Shown piece after piece: positions 7,156 to 14,592 of a stretch of DNA of 52,258 nt. The notes below the pieces were generated by a model. That model was not told the origin of the DNA, did not search any database, and worked only from the letters and a program-made list of their open reading frames with translations. The number at the start of each line of letters is the position of its first letter. Positions within the stretch are counted from its first letter, which is position 1. The stretch lies in assembly GCA_001799995.1 (NCBI GenBank), contig MGUK01000031.1, positions 1 to 52,258 on the forward strand, read 5' to 3'. This DNA is from Elusimicrobia bacterium GWF2_62_30. Its GTDB lineage: Bacteria > Elusimicrobiota > Elusimicrobia > Elusimicrobiales > UBA9959. The translations under genes were made by a program, and so were the position numbers.

Positions 7156-8646
7156 ATGGGTAAATTTGTGGAATGCGTACCGAATTTCAGCGAAGGCAGG
7201 GACCAAGACAAGATAAACAAGATAGTGGACGCGGCCCGGGCCGTGCCCGGGGTGCTGGTGCTGGACGTGGAGAAGGACGCCGACCATAACCGCACCGTGC
7301 TCACTTTTATAGCTCCCGTGGAAACCGCTTCCGAAGCCATGTTCGCGGTCACGAAGAAAGCGGCTTCCCTGATAGACCTCAACCATCATAAAGGCGAGCA
7401 TCCCCGCATGGGCGCCACCGATGTCGCTCCCTTCATCCCGATAATGGATTCCACCATCGAGGACTGCATAAAGCTGGCCGAAGTCACGGCCGAGCGCATA
7501 GGCCGTGAGCTCAATATCCCGGTCTACCTCTATGACCGCGCCGCCAAATTCGAACACCGCAAGGACCTGGCCAAGGTCAGGAAGGGCCAGTTCGAGGGCC
7601 TGAAAGAAGTCATCGGCAAGGATCCCGAGCGCGTGCCGGATTTCGGGCCCAACCACATCCACCCCACCGCCGGCGCCATGGCCGTGGGCGCCCGCAACCA
7701 GATCGTCAATTTCAACGTCAACCTCAACACCACCGATATGGAGTTCGCCAAGATACTCGCCAAGAAGATCCGCACCTCCGGCGGCGGCCTGCCGGCGCTG
7801 CGCGCCAAGGAGATCTTCCTGGAGAGCAAGGGCCAGGTGCAGATGTCCACCGTGCTGACCGATTACCGCACCACCTCGATAAAGCGCGTGATGGACGAGC
7901 TGCAGAAGGACCTCGGCCCGAAGAACATCGCCGTGACCGGTACGGAACTGATCGGCCTGACCACGCAGGAAGCCCTGACCGACTACGCGGTGGAAAACCT
8001 GCAGGTGAAGGATTTCAACAAGGACGCGCAGGTGCTGGAGACCAAGCTCCTGAAGCTGCTCAGCTCCTGGCAGAACGGCGCGAACCTGTTCGTGGACGCG
8101 CTGGCCAACACGGACCCCACCCCCGGCGGCGGCTCGGCCGCGGCCATCAGCGGGGCCATGGGCTGCGCCCTCGGCCAGATGGCCATAGGCATAACCCTGC
8201 GCGGCAAGAAACTGGACGAGGCCAAAAAGCCAGCCCTCAACACCCTGCGCGACCGCCTGGGCGAGCACAAAGTGGAACTGCAGAACTGCGTCAGCGAAGA
8301 TTCCTCCTCCTTCGACGTCTTCATGACGGCGATGAAGCTGCCCAAAGAGGACCCGGAGCGGAAGGTGAAGATGCAGGCCGCGCTGAAGTACGCGGCCGAG
8401 GTGCCGCTGAAGACCGCGCGCCTGGCCTCCGAAGCCATGAACGGCCTCAAGGTCTGCGAGGTCTCGATCTCGAAGTCCGTCATGTCGGACTACAAGAGCG
8501 CGGCGTACCTGCTGCGCGCGGCCATCCTTTGCGCGGTAGAGAACGTCTTCATAAACGCGGAGTCCCTGGAGGACAGGGCCTGCGCCGAAAAGCTGGCGGC
8601 CGAGGCGAAGGAATACGCGGCCCTGTGCGAGACAGCTAAAGTTTAA
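7156..8646 (+). CDS. ftcD: Bifunctional glutamate formiminotransferase / cyclodeaminase
   Basis: This 496-residue enzyme catalyses the last two histidine-degradation steps. It moves the formimino group of N-formiminoglutamate to tetrahydrofolate, releasing glutamate, then cyclises 5-formimino-THF to 5,10-methenyl-THF and ammonia. The transferase half (1 to about 325) starts with KFVECVPNFSEGRD and has His82 in GEHPRMGATD, the same number as the catalytic His of mammalian FTCD. The cyclodeaminase half (about 330-496) has the loop NTDPTPGGGSAAA. Both activities sit in one chain, as in animals; many bacteria use separate proteins. ATG 7156 has GGAGG before it, while the upstream ATG 7114 overlaps the promoter. 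It leads an operon with acyl-CoA dehydrogenase and Etf. Confidence 0.95.
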   Translation: MGKFVECVPNFSEGRDQDKINKIVDAARAVPGVLVLDVEKDADHNRTVLTFIAPVETASEAMFAVTKKAASLIDLNHHKGEHPRMGATDVAPFIPIMDSTIEDCIKLAEVTAERIGRELNIPVYLYDRAAKFEHRKDLAKVRKGQFEGLKEVIGKDPERVPDFGPNHIHPTAGAMAVGARNQIVNFNVNLNTTDMEFAKILAKKIRTSGGGLPALRAKEIFLESKGQVQMSTVLTDYRTTSIKRVMDELQKDLGPKNIAVTGTELIGLTTQEALTDYAVENLQVKDFNKDAQVLETKLLKLLSSWQNGANLFVDALANTDPTPGGGSAAAISGAMGCALGQMAIGITLRGKKLDEAKKPALNTLRDRLGEHKVELQNCVSEDSSSFDVFMTAMKLPKEDPERKVKMQAALKYAAEVPLKTARLASEAMNGLKVCEVSISKSVMSDYKSAAYLLRAAILCAVENVFINAESLEDRACAEKLAAEAKEYAALCETAKV

Positions 8647-8675
8647 CGGAAAAGATCTTTTCAAGGAGTTACTGA

Positions 8676-10316
8676 ATGGCAAGTATCGATACCATATCCA
8701 GGAACCTGATGCTGGACAGCCTCAGGGAATACGCGAAGCGCCGCATCCCCTACGACCTGATCCGCGAGCTGGACGAAAAGAACGAGTTTCCCGCCGATAT
8801 CCTGAAGGAAATGTACGAGCACGACGTGCTGGGGCTGCACCTGCTGATGGTGCCGGCCGAGTACGGCGGCGTTTCCGGCGGCACATTCGATATCTACCGC
8901 GTCTGCGAGATGCTGGCCCGCATAGACCTGGGCATAGCCACCGGCGTGTTCGCCACCTTCCTCGGCACCGACCCGCTCAACGTGGGCGGCACCTCTGAAC
9001 AGAAAGAGAAGTGGCTGCGCCGCATAGCCAGCGAGAACCTGCTGGTGGCCTACGGCGCCACCGAAGCCGACGCCGGCTCCGACCTGATCAACCTGCGCAC
9101 CCGCGCCGAGCAGGTGGTAAAGAACGGCAAGATCGCGGGCTACAACATCACCGGCAACAAGCAGTGGATCTCCAACGGCGGCGTGGCCGACCTTTATACC
9201 ATCCTCGCCATGGCCCCCGGCGGCCCGTCGTGGTTCCTGGTGGAGCGCAACATGGAGGGCTTCAGCCCCAACAAGCACGAGGACAAGCACGGCATCCGCC
9301 TTTCCAACACCGCCGGGCTGTCGCTCGACAACGTTTTTGTGCCGGCGGAGAACCTGATAGGCATGGAGGAAGGCAAAGGCCTCCTGCAGGCCCAGGCCGT
9401 GTTCGGCTATACCCGCGTGATGGTGGCCGCCTTCGGCCTCGGCGCCGGGATGGAGGCGCTGGAGCAGGCCATCCGCTACAGCCAGCAGCGCATCCAGGCC
9501 GGCACCCCGCTTTCCGACAAGCAGGGCTACACGCATAAGCTGATAGTGCCCAACTACGTCAAATTGGAAGGCGCCAAGACCTATATCGAGGACGTGGCCA
9601 ACCGGCTGGACTCCGGCGAACACGGCCTGCAGACCGAGGGCGCCATCGCCAAGTACGGCGCCTCCGAGTGGGGCAACAAGGCCGCCGACGACGCCATCCA
9701 GGCGCTGGGCGGCTATGGCTACACCAAGGATTTCCCCGTCGAGAAGATAAAACGGGACATCAAGATCACCTGCATCTACGAGGGCACCAGCGAGGTGCTG
9801 CAAATGACCATCTACCGCGGGCGCTGGCAGGAGCATTTGAAGTCCCGCGGGCGCTATTACCTGGATATGGCGGACAAGCTGGACCAGGTGCACGCCGGGG
9901 AGCCGGGCGCCGGGGCGCATGCCGCCGCGCTGGCCCTGAGGGCGCTGGCCGCCGTCCTGGAGGAGTGCCGCGTGCATAAGCTCACCCGGCACCAGCACGT
10001 CACCTTCAAGCTGGGCGCGCTTATCTGCGCCGCCGAGACCGCCGCCGTGTTCGCCACGGCCTGCGCCGCGCAGAAGTACGGCGAGACCGTCCGTTTCGAC
10101 AGGCCGACCTGGCAGGCGATGTCCCGGGTGTTCGCGCGCGAGGCCGCGCTGGGCGTGGCCATGGAGGGCCTGGCGCTGGTGCTGGGAGCCTCCGAGAACG
10201 GCGGGGACCTGGCCGAGGCCGTGAATATGACGGCCGTGCAGGCCGAGCAGAAAGGCATGATAGCCGACATGGACCTGGTGGCCGCCAAACTGAAGCAGAC
10301 GTTCAAGGCGAAGTGA
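8676..10316 (+). CDS. Acyl-CoA dehydrogenase with C-terminal extension
   Basis: This 546-residue FAD enzyme oxidises, or in fermenters reduces, the alpha-beta bond of an acyl-CoA. Visible motifs are VAYGATEADAGSDL (the FAD/substrate loop), NKQWISNGG, and ALGGYGYTKDFP followed by CIYEGTSEVLQ, in which E369 is the likely catalytic base. The core ends near residue 400. The last 145 residues form an extra Ala-rich helical domain, so it is longer than the ordinary 380-residue short-chain enzyme. AAGGAG lies seven bases before the ATG. It sits directly before etfB and etfA, its electron partners. The substrate cannot be read from the sequence; a butyryl-CoA-dehydrogenase-like role is inferred from context. 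Confidence 0.9.
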   Translation: MASIDTISRNLMLDSLREYAKRRIPYDLIRELDEKNEFPADILKEMYEHDVLGLHLLMVPAEYGGVSGGTFDIYRVCEMLARIDLGIATGVFATFLGTDPLNVGGTSEQKEKWLRRIASENLLVAYGATEADAGSDLINLRTRAEQVVKNGKIAGYNITGNKQWISNGGVADLYTILAMAPGGPSWFLVERNMEGFSPNKHEDKHGIRLSNTAGLSLDNVFVPAENLIGMEEGKGLLQAQAVFGYTRVMVAAFGLGAGMEALEQAIRYSQQRIQAGTPLSDKQGYTHKLIVPNYVKLEGAKTYIEDVANRLDSGEHGLQTEGAIAKYGASEWGNKAADDAIQALGGYGYTKDFPVEKIKRDIKITCIYEGTSEVLQMTIYRGRWQEHLKSRGRYYLDMADKLDQVHAGEPGAGAHAAALALRALAAVLEECRVHKLTRHQHVTFKLGALICAAETAAVFATACAAQKYGETVRFDRPTWQAMSRVFAREAALGVAMEGLALVLGASENGGDLAEAVNMTAVQAEQKGMIADMDLVAAKLKQTFKAK

Positions 10317-10384
10317 ATCGAGAATCGGGAATCAGGAATCAAGAATTCTGCGATCCCCGATTCACGATCCCAGATTCCCGATTG
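10317..10384. repeat. Intergenic inverted 7-bp repeat element, copy A
   Basis: Starting right after the acyl-CoA dehydrogenase stop codon, the left arm is four head-to-tail heptamers of consensus RRGAATC (10320-10347). The right arm (10352-10383) is four and a half heptamers of the reverse complement, GATYCNN. The arms can fold into a long imperfect hairpin. The etfB ribosome-binding site (AAGGAG) follows at once. A related copy follows hutU at 21387-21455. Confidence 0.85.
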
Positions 10385-10399
10385 TTTTAAGGAGTTCAC

Positions 10400-11188
10400 A
10401 TGAATATCGTAGTATGCGTAAAACAGGTGCCTGACACCACCGAAGTGAAGATAAACCCGGAGACCGGGACGCTGATAAGGAACGGGGTGCCCAGCATCAT
10501 AAATCCTTACGACCATTTCGCCCTGCAGACGGCGCTGGAGCTCAAGAAAAAACACGGTTTCAGGGTCACCGTCGTTTCCATGGGCCCGCCGCAGGCCAAG
10601 AGCGTGGTGCAGATGGGCCTGGCGCTGGGCGCCGACGAGGGCGTGCTGCTCTCCGACATGGCCTTCGCCGGTTCCGATACCTGGGCCACTTCTTACGCGC
10701 TGGCCAAAGCCGTGAAGAAGATCGGCAAGACCGACATGATCTTCTGCGGCATGCAGGCTATCGACGGGGACACAGCGCAGACGGGCCCGGCCATAGCGCA
10801 GCACCTGGGCATGGCGCAGGTAACTTTCTGCGAGCACGTGGAAGTGGACGGGCGCAGGATAATAGCGCGCAAACAGATAGACGGCGGGTACGAGACCGTG
10901 GAGTGCCGCCCGCCGGCGCTGTTCACGATGATAATGCACAAGGACTACGTCCCGAAGTACCCGTCCTTCCTGGCCGTGCACGCTTCGCTGGCCAAGCCCT
11001 ACCACGTCTGGAGCGCGGAAGACATCGGCGCCGAGGCGCAGTATCTCGGCCTCAAGGGTTCCCCGACGCAGGTGAGCAAGATCTACCCGCCGCCGCAGAA
11101 GGAAAAGGCCGAGATGTTCGCCGGTTCCGGGCAGGCCGCCGCCGAGCGCATCCTGGAGATAATGCGCAAGGAACACTTTACGCAATAG
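10400..11188 (+). CDS. etfB: Electron transfer flavoprotein beta subunit
   Basis: This 262-residue Etf small subunit starts with the characteristic MNIVVCVKQVPDT and has the nucleotide-binding loop QAIDGDTAQTGP, which grips AMP or, in bifurcating Etfs, a second FAD. With EtfA it carries electrons between the acyl-CoA dehydrogenase and another carrier. The length is normal. An AAGGAG site precedes the ATG, just beyond the heptamer repeat. The order acyl-CoA dehydrogenase, etfB, etfA is the standard one in anaerobes with Bcd-Etf complexes. The protein is cytoplasmic. Confidence 0.95.
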   Translation: MNIVVCVKQVPDTTEVKINPETGTLIRNGVPSIINPYDHFALQTALELKKKHGFRVTVVSMGPPQAKSVVQMGLALGADEGVLLSDMAFAGSDTWATSYALAKAVKKIGKTDMIFCGMQAIDGDTAQTGPAIAQHLGMAQVTFCEHVEVDGRRIIARKQIDGGYETVECRPPALFTMIMHKDYVPKYPSFLAVHASLAKPYHVWSAEDIGAEAQYLGLKGSPTQVSKIYPPPQKEKAEMFAGSGQAAAERILEIMRKEHFTQ

Positions 11189-11232
11189 ACCCGCGGTTTT
11201 CCCGGTACAGATTTTTAAGGAGAAAGATCCAC

Positions 11233-12429
11233 ATGATAGAAGTTTCAAAGAAATGCATAGGCTGCGGTAAATGCGTGCCGGTCTGCCCTTTCGCGGCGAT
11301 CAACATGATAGACAAGAAGGCGGTGATGAACGAGGCCTGCACGCTGTGCGGCGTCTGCGTCCAGATCTGCCCGGTGCAGGCCATCGCGATCACCCGCGAA
11401 GAAGCCTCCCGGCGGGACCATTCCGGCTTCAAGGGCGTCTGGGTCTACGTGGAACTGACCGAGACCGGCGATAAAACGCATCCCAAAAAGATAAAACCCG
11501 TGACCTTCGAACTGCTCGGCGCCGGCCGCAAGCTGGCCGACGAGCTTAAAGAAGACCTCTGCGCCGTGCTGCTCACCGACAAGGACCACGGCTACGAAAA
11601 AGAACTCGGCTCCTACGGCGCGGACAAGGTCTACATGGTGGAGCACGACGAGCTGTTCGAATACAACACGGACATCTTCTCCACCGTGGTGGTTTCCCTG
11701 GTCAACAGGCACAAGCCGTCCGTGATGCTGTACGGCGCCACGATCCAGGGCCGGGACCTGGCCCCGCGCGTGGCTTCGGCGCTTTACGTCGGGCTTACCG
11801 CCGACTGCACCGCGCTGGCCATCAAGGACGGCCTGCTCTTGCAGTCCCGCCCGGCCTTCGGCGGCAATATCATGGCCGACATCCTCAGCCCCAATTCCCG
11901 GCCGCAGATGGCCACCGTGCGGCCCAACGTGATGAAGATGAACGAGCCCGTGCACGGGCGCACGGCCATGACCGTGCGCGAGTCCGCCAAGCTCGACAAG
12001 AGCCTGCGGCGCGTGAAGGTGCTGGAGCGCAAGCTCAGCCACGACGGCGGCGGGGTCAGGATAGAGAACGCGAAGATAATAGTTTCCGGCGGGCGCGGCA
12101 TGAAGACCAAAGACAAGTTTAAGCTGCTCGACGAGCTTTCGAAGCTGCTCGGCGGCGTGGTGGGGGCTTCGCGGGCGGCCGTGGACCTGGGGTTCAAGGA
12201 AAAGACGCACCAGGTGGGCCAGAGCGGCACTACCGTTTCGCCCAAGCTATACCTGTCGTTCGGGATCTCGGGCGCGGTGCAGCACATCGTCGGCATGAAG
12301 TCCTCGGACGTGATCGTGGCCGTCAACAAGGACCCTAACGCGCCCATCTTCAACGTGGCCAAGTACGGGATAGTGGGCGACGCGCACGAGATAGCTCCGA
12401 AACTTATAGAAGCGCTGAAGAAGAAATAG
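11233..12429 (+). CDS. etfA: EtfA with N-terminal two-cluster ferredoxin domain
   Basis: This 398-residue Etf large subunit begins with a bacterial-type ferredoxin (1-55) holding two 4Fe-4S motifs, CIGCGKCVPVCP and CTLCGVCVQICP. The Etf alpha fold and FAD domain follow, with the motifs VVGASRAAVDLGF, HQVGQSGTTVSPKLY, GISGAVQH and NKDPNAPIFNVAKYGIVGD. The same fusion occurs in CarE of the Acetobacterium caffeyl-CoA reductase, which bifurcates electrons from NADH to ferredoxin and an enoyl-CoA. A similar role with the adjacent acyl-CoA dehydrogenase is likely but inferred. ATG 11233 follows AAGGAG and puts the first cluster eight residues in; a longer open frame upstream lies inside etfB. Confidence 0.95.
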   Translation: MIEVSKKCIGCGKCVPVCPFAAINMIDKKAVMNEACTLCGVCVQICPVQAIAITREEASRRDHSGFKGVWVYVELTETGDKTHPKKIKPVTFELLGAGRKLADELKEDLCAVLLTDKDHGYEKELGSYGADKVYMVEHDELFEYNTDIFSTVVVSLVNRHKPSVMLYGATIQGRDLAPRVASALYVGLTADCTALAIKDGLLLQSRPAFGGNIMADILSPNSRPQMATVRPNVMKMNEPVHGRTAMTVRESAKLDKSLRRVKVLERKLSHDGGGVRIENAKIIVSGGRGMKTKDKFKLLDELSKLLGGVVGASRAAVDLGFKEKTHQVGQSGTTVSPKLYLSFGISGAVQHIVGMKSSDVIVAVNKDPNAPIFNVAKYGIVGDAHEIAPKLIEALKKK

Positions 12430-12507
12430 CCGCCGCCCGTCCGGCGCGGCCGGCGGCCCGCAGCGTTGCGGCCGCGTTCCGCCGGGAAACCGTCAGTTCA
12501 AGATAAC

Positions 12508-14529
12508 GTGACCTTACTTAACCGCCTCCTTCTGGTGCTTTTCAGCGCCGGGCTCATCCCCATAGTCCCCGCGGGCTTCTTCCTGTATTATTACCAGGCG
12601 CAGGCCAAGAAGAACATCGTCGCCTTCGAGCAGAACGTTTCCCAGATGGGCGCGCTTATCGTCGAGCGCGAGACGCAGGATATCTCGCGCCGCCTGGAGC
12701 GGATGTGGGACCCGGGGGCCCGGTACGTGACGCAGGAGGGCCTGGAACGGGCCCTTAAGAACAACCCCGAATTCCTTTATATGGCCTTCACCGGCGCCGA
12801 CGGCCGGGAGCTGTTCAGCCGCGGCGAGCCCGAGCTGCAGCGCTTCTTCGGCTACATCGACATAGCCAATACCCCGCTTTTCCGCAGCGCCGCCGCCAGC
12901 GGCCGGCCCGCCATGGGGCAGTTCGAAGTAATTTTCGACATGCCCATCTGCCGCATGGTCTACCCCCTGGGCGGCGGCTACTACGCTTTCGTGGCCGTCA
13001 ACCTGCGCGACCTCGTGGAGAAACTCGGCTCGCAGCGCCTCGGGCTCTCCGGCGGGCTGCTGCTGACGGATTCGGAGGGGAATTCCCTGGTCTTTTCCCG
13101 GGCGCTCGAGAAATTCAGCAGGCAGGACCTGGCGCATATGGCCGGGCTGGGGCCTGTTTTCGAGTTCGAGGGCGGGAAGGGGGTCTATATCGGCGCCGCC
13201 ACGCAGGTCCGGGGTTTCGAACTTTATTCGATGGCCCTGGAGGACCGGGGCGAGGCTTTTTCGGGGATAAACCGCATTACCTGGCTGATGGCGTTCCTGC
13301 TGCTTGCGGTGGCTACTACTTTCTATTTCTCGGCCCTGCTGTTCACCCGCGGCCTGCTGGGGCCTTTCGGCGCGCTCCTGGCGGCGGCCGGCAGGGTCTC
13401 CGCCGGGGATTTCAAGACGCCGGTGCCGGAGAGTACCGATTTCTCCGAACTGAACGAGCTGCTGGCCGCCTTCAACTCCATGATGCGCGAGGTGGACCGC
13501 TATCACGGCATCCAGGTGGAAAAGCTGTTCGAGGAAAAGCAGAAGCTCGAACTGCTGATAAGCCTTATCCACGACGCCATCCTGCTGTTCGACCTCAAAG
13601 GCGAACTGCTTTACGCCAATTCTACCGCGAAAGCCATGCTGGGGATCGGCGGGCCGGCCGGTCCCGGCGCGGAGGAGCTGCGCAGGAAGGTCTCGGGGCT
13701 GGTCTACAGCAAGGCCGCCTCCCGCGACGGCGTCATCGAGGTGGAGTTCCCGGAAGGCCGGAAGTACTGCCGGGTCAGCCTCGAAACCCTTTCTTCGAAG
13801 GTCCAGAGCCCGGCGGTCTTCATGGTGCTGCGCGATATTACGCTGGAGCGGGAGATCCAGAAGGTCAAGGAGGAATTCTTCCACTCCGTGGCGCACGACC
13901 TGCGCGCGCCCCTGCTCACCATGCAGGGCTACATCAAGCTGCTGGAACGGGAGTTCCCGCCCGAGGCCAAACAGGCGGGCTACGTAAAAAGCGTAAAGGA
14001 AGCCAGCGACAGGCTTTTCAAGATGCTGGAGAACATCCTCGATATTTCGCGCATGGAAGCGGGGCAGCTCAAGCCGGACAAGGAAAAGATCAAAGCCGGG
14101 GAGTTCCTGTCCTCCGCCGCCGAAAGTTTCAGGCCCCTGTTCGAGGAGAAAGGCGTGGAATTCCTGGTGGACGTCGCCAGCGCGGGCGACGCGGAATTCT
14201 CCGCCGATTCCGCGCTGCTCAGGCGCGTGATAGAGAACCTGGTCTCCAACGCCTGGAAGTTCACCCCGGCCGGGGGGAAAGTGACCGCTTCCGTGGCCAA
14301 ATACGGCCCGGGGCTGCTTTTTTCGGTAGCCGACAACGGCCCGGGCATCCCGCCGGACCAGATGGACACCATCTTCGAGAAGTATAAGAGGCTGGACCAG
14401 GCCCACGGCGAGGCCGGCTTCGGCCTGGGACTGGCGATCGCGCGCAAGATAGTGGAACTGCACGGCGGCAAGATCTGGGCCGGGGCCGCCCCCGCGGGCG
14501 GCAGCGTTTTCTTCGTGAGGCTGGGCTGA
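12508..14529 (+). CDS. Membrane sensor histidine kinase (HAMP-PAS-HisKA-HATPase)
   Basis: This protein has about 673 residues. A first membrane segment (about 4-26) and a second (about 255-280) flank a 230-residue extracytoplasmic sensor, possibly Cache-like. HAMP and PAS regions follow, the latter including LLFDLKGELLYANSTAKAML. The phosphoaccepting H463 is in FFHSVAHDLRAPLL. The ATPase domain has an N box (ENLVSNAWKFTP) and G boxes (VADNGPGIP, GFGLGLAIA). The start is uncertain: GTG 12508 puts the membrane helix at the N terminus, but TTG 12466 is also open and neither has a good ribosome-binding site. No response regulator adjoins it; the receiver-only protein at 6513 is a conceivable partner. 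Confidence 0.88.
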   Translation: MTLLNRLLLVLFSAGLIPIVPAGFFLYYYQAQAKKNIVAFEQNVSQMGALIVERETQDISRRLERMWDPGARYVTQEGLERALKNNPEFLYMAFTGADGRELFSRGEPELQRFFGYIDIANTPLFRSAAASGRPAMGQFEVIFDMPICRMVYPLGGGYYAFVAVNLRDLVEKLGSQRLGLSGGLLLTDSEGNSLVFSRALEKFSRQDLAHMAGLGPVFEFEGGKGVYIGAATQVRGFELYSMALEDRGEAFSGINRITWLMAFLLLAVATTFYFSALLFTRGLLGPFGALLAAAGRVSAGDFKTPVPESTDFSELNELLAAFNSMMREVDRYHGIQVEKLFEEKQKLELLISLIHDAILLFDLKGELLYANSTAKAMLGIGGPAGPGAEELRRKVSGLVYSKAASRDGVIEVEFPEGRKYCRVSLETLSSKVQSPAVFMVLRDITLEREIQKVKEEFFHSVAHDLRAPLLTMQGYIKLLEREFPPEAKQAGYVKSVKEASDRLFKMLENILDISRMEAGQLKPDKEKIKAGEFLSSAAESFRPLFEEKGVEFLVDVASAGDAEFSADSALLRRVIENLVSNAWKFTPAGGKVTASVAKYGPGLLFSVADNGPGIPPDQMDTIFEKYKRLDQAHGEAGFGLGLAIARKIVELHGGKIWAGAAPAGGSVFFVRLG

Positions 14530-14544
14530 GGTGCCCGTCCAAAG

Positions 14545-14577
14545 TGTTATAATTTAAGCCGGCGGGCAACCGGCTTA
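14545..14577 (+). promoter_or_regulatory. Extended -10 promoter with palindrome, before the cyclase gene
   Basis: TGTTATAAT (14545-14553) is an extended -10 with a perfect TATAAT. Immediately after it, TAAGCCGG (14555-14562) and CCGGCTTA (14570-14577) form a perfect 8-bp inverted repeat with a 7-base spacer across the expected transcription start. It could be an operator or a 5' hairpin; no regulator is assigned. Confidence 0.65.
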
Positions 14578-14592
14578 TCCAAGGGGCTTAAT

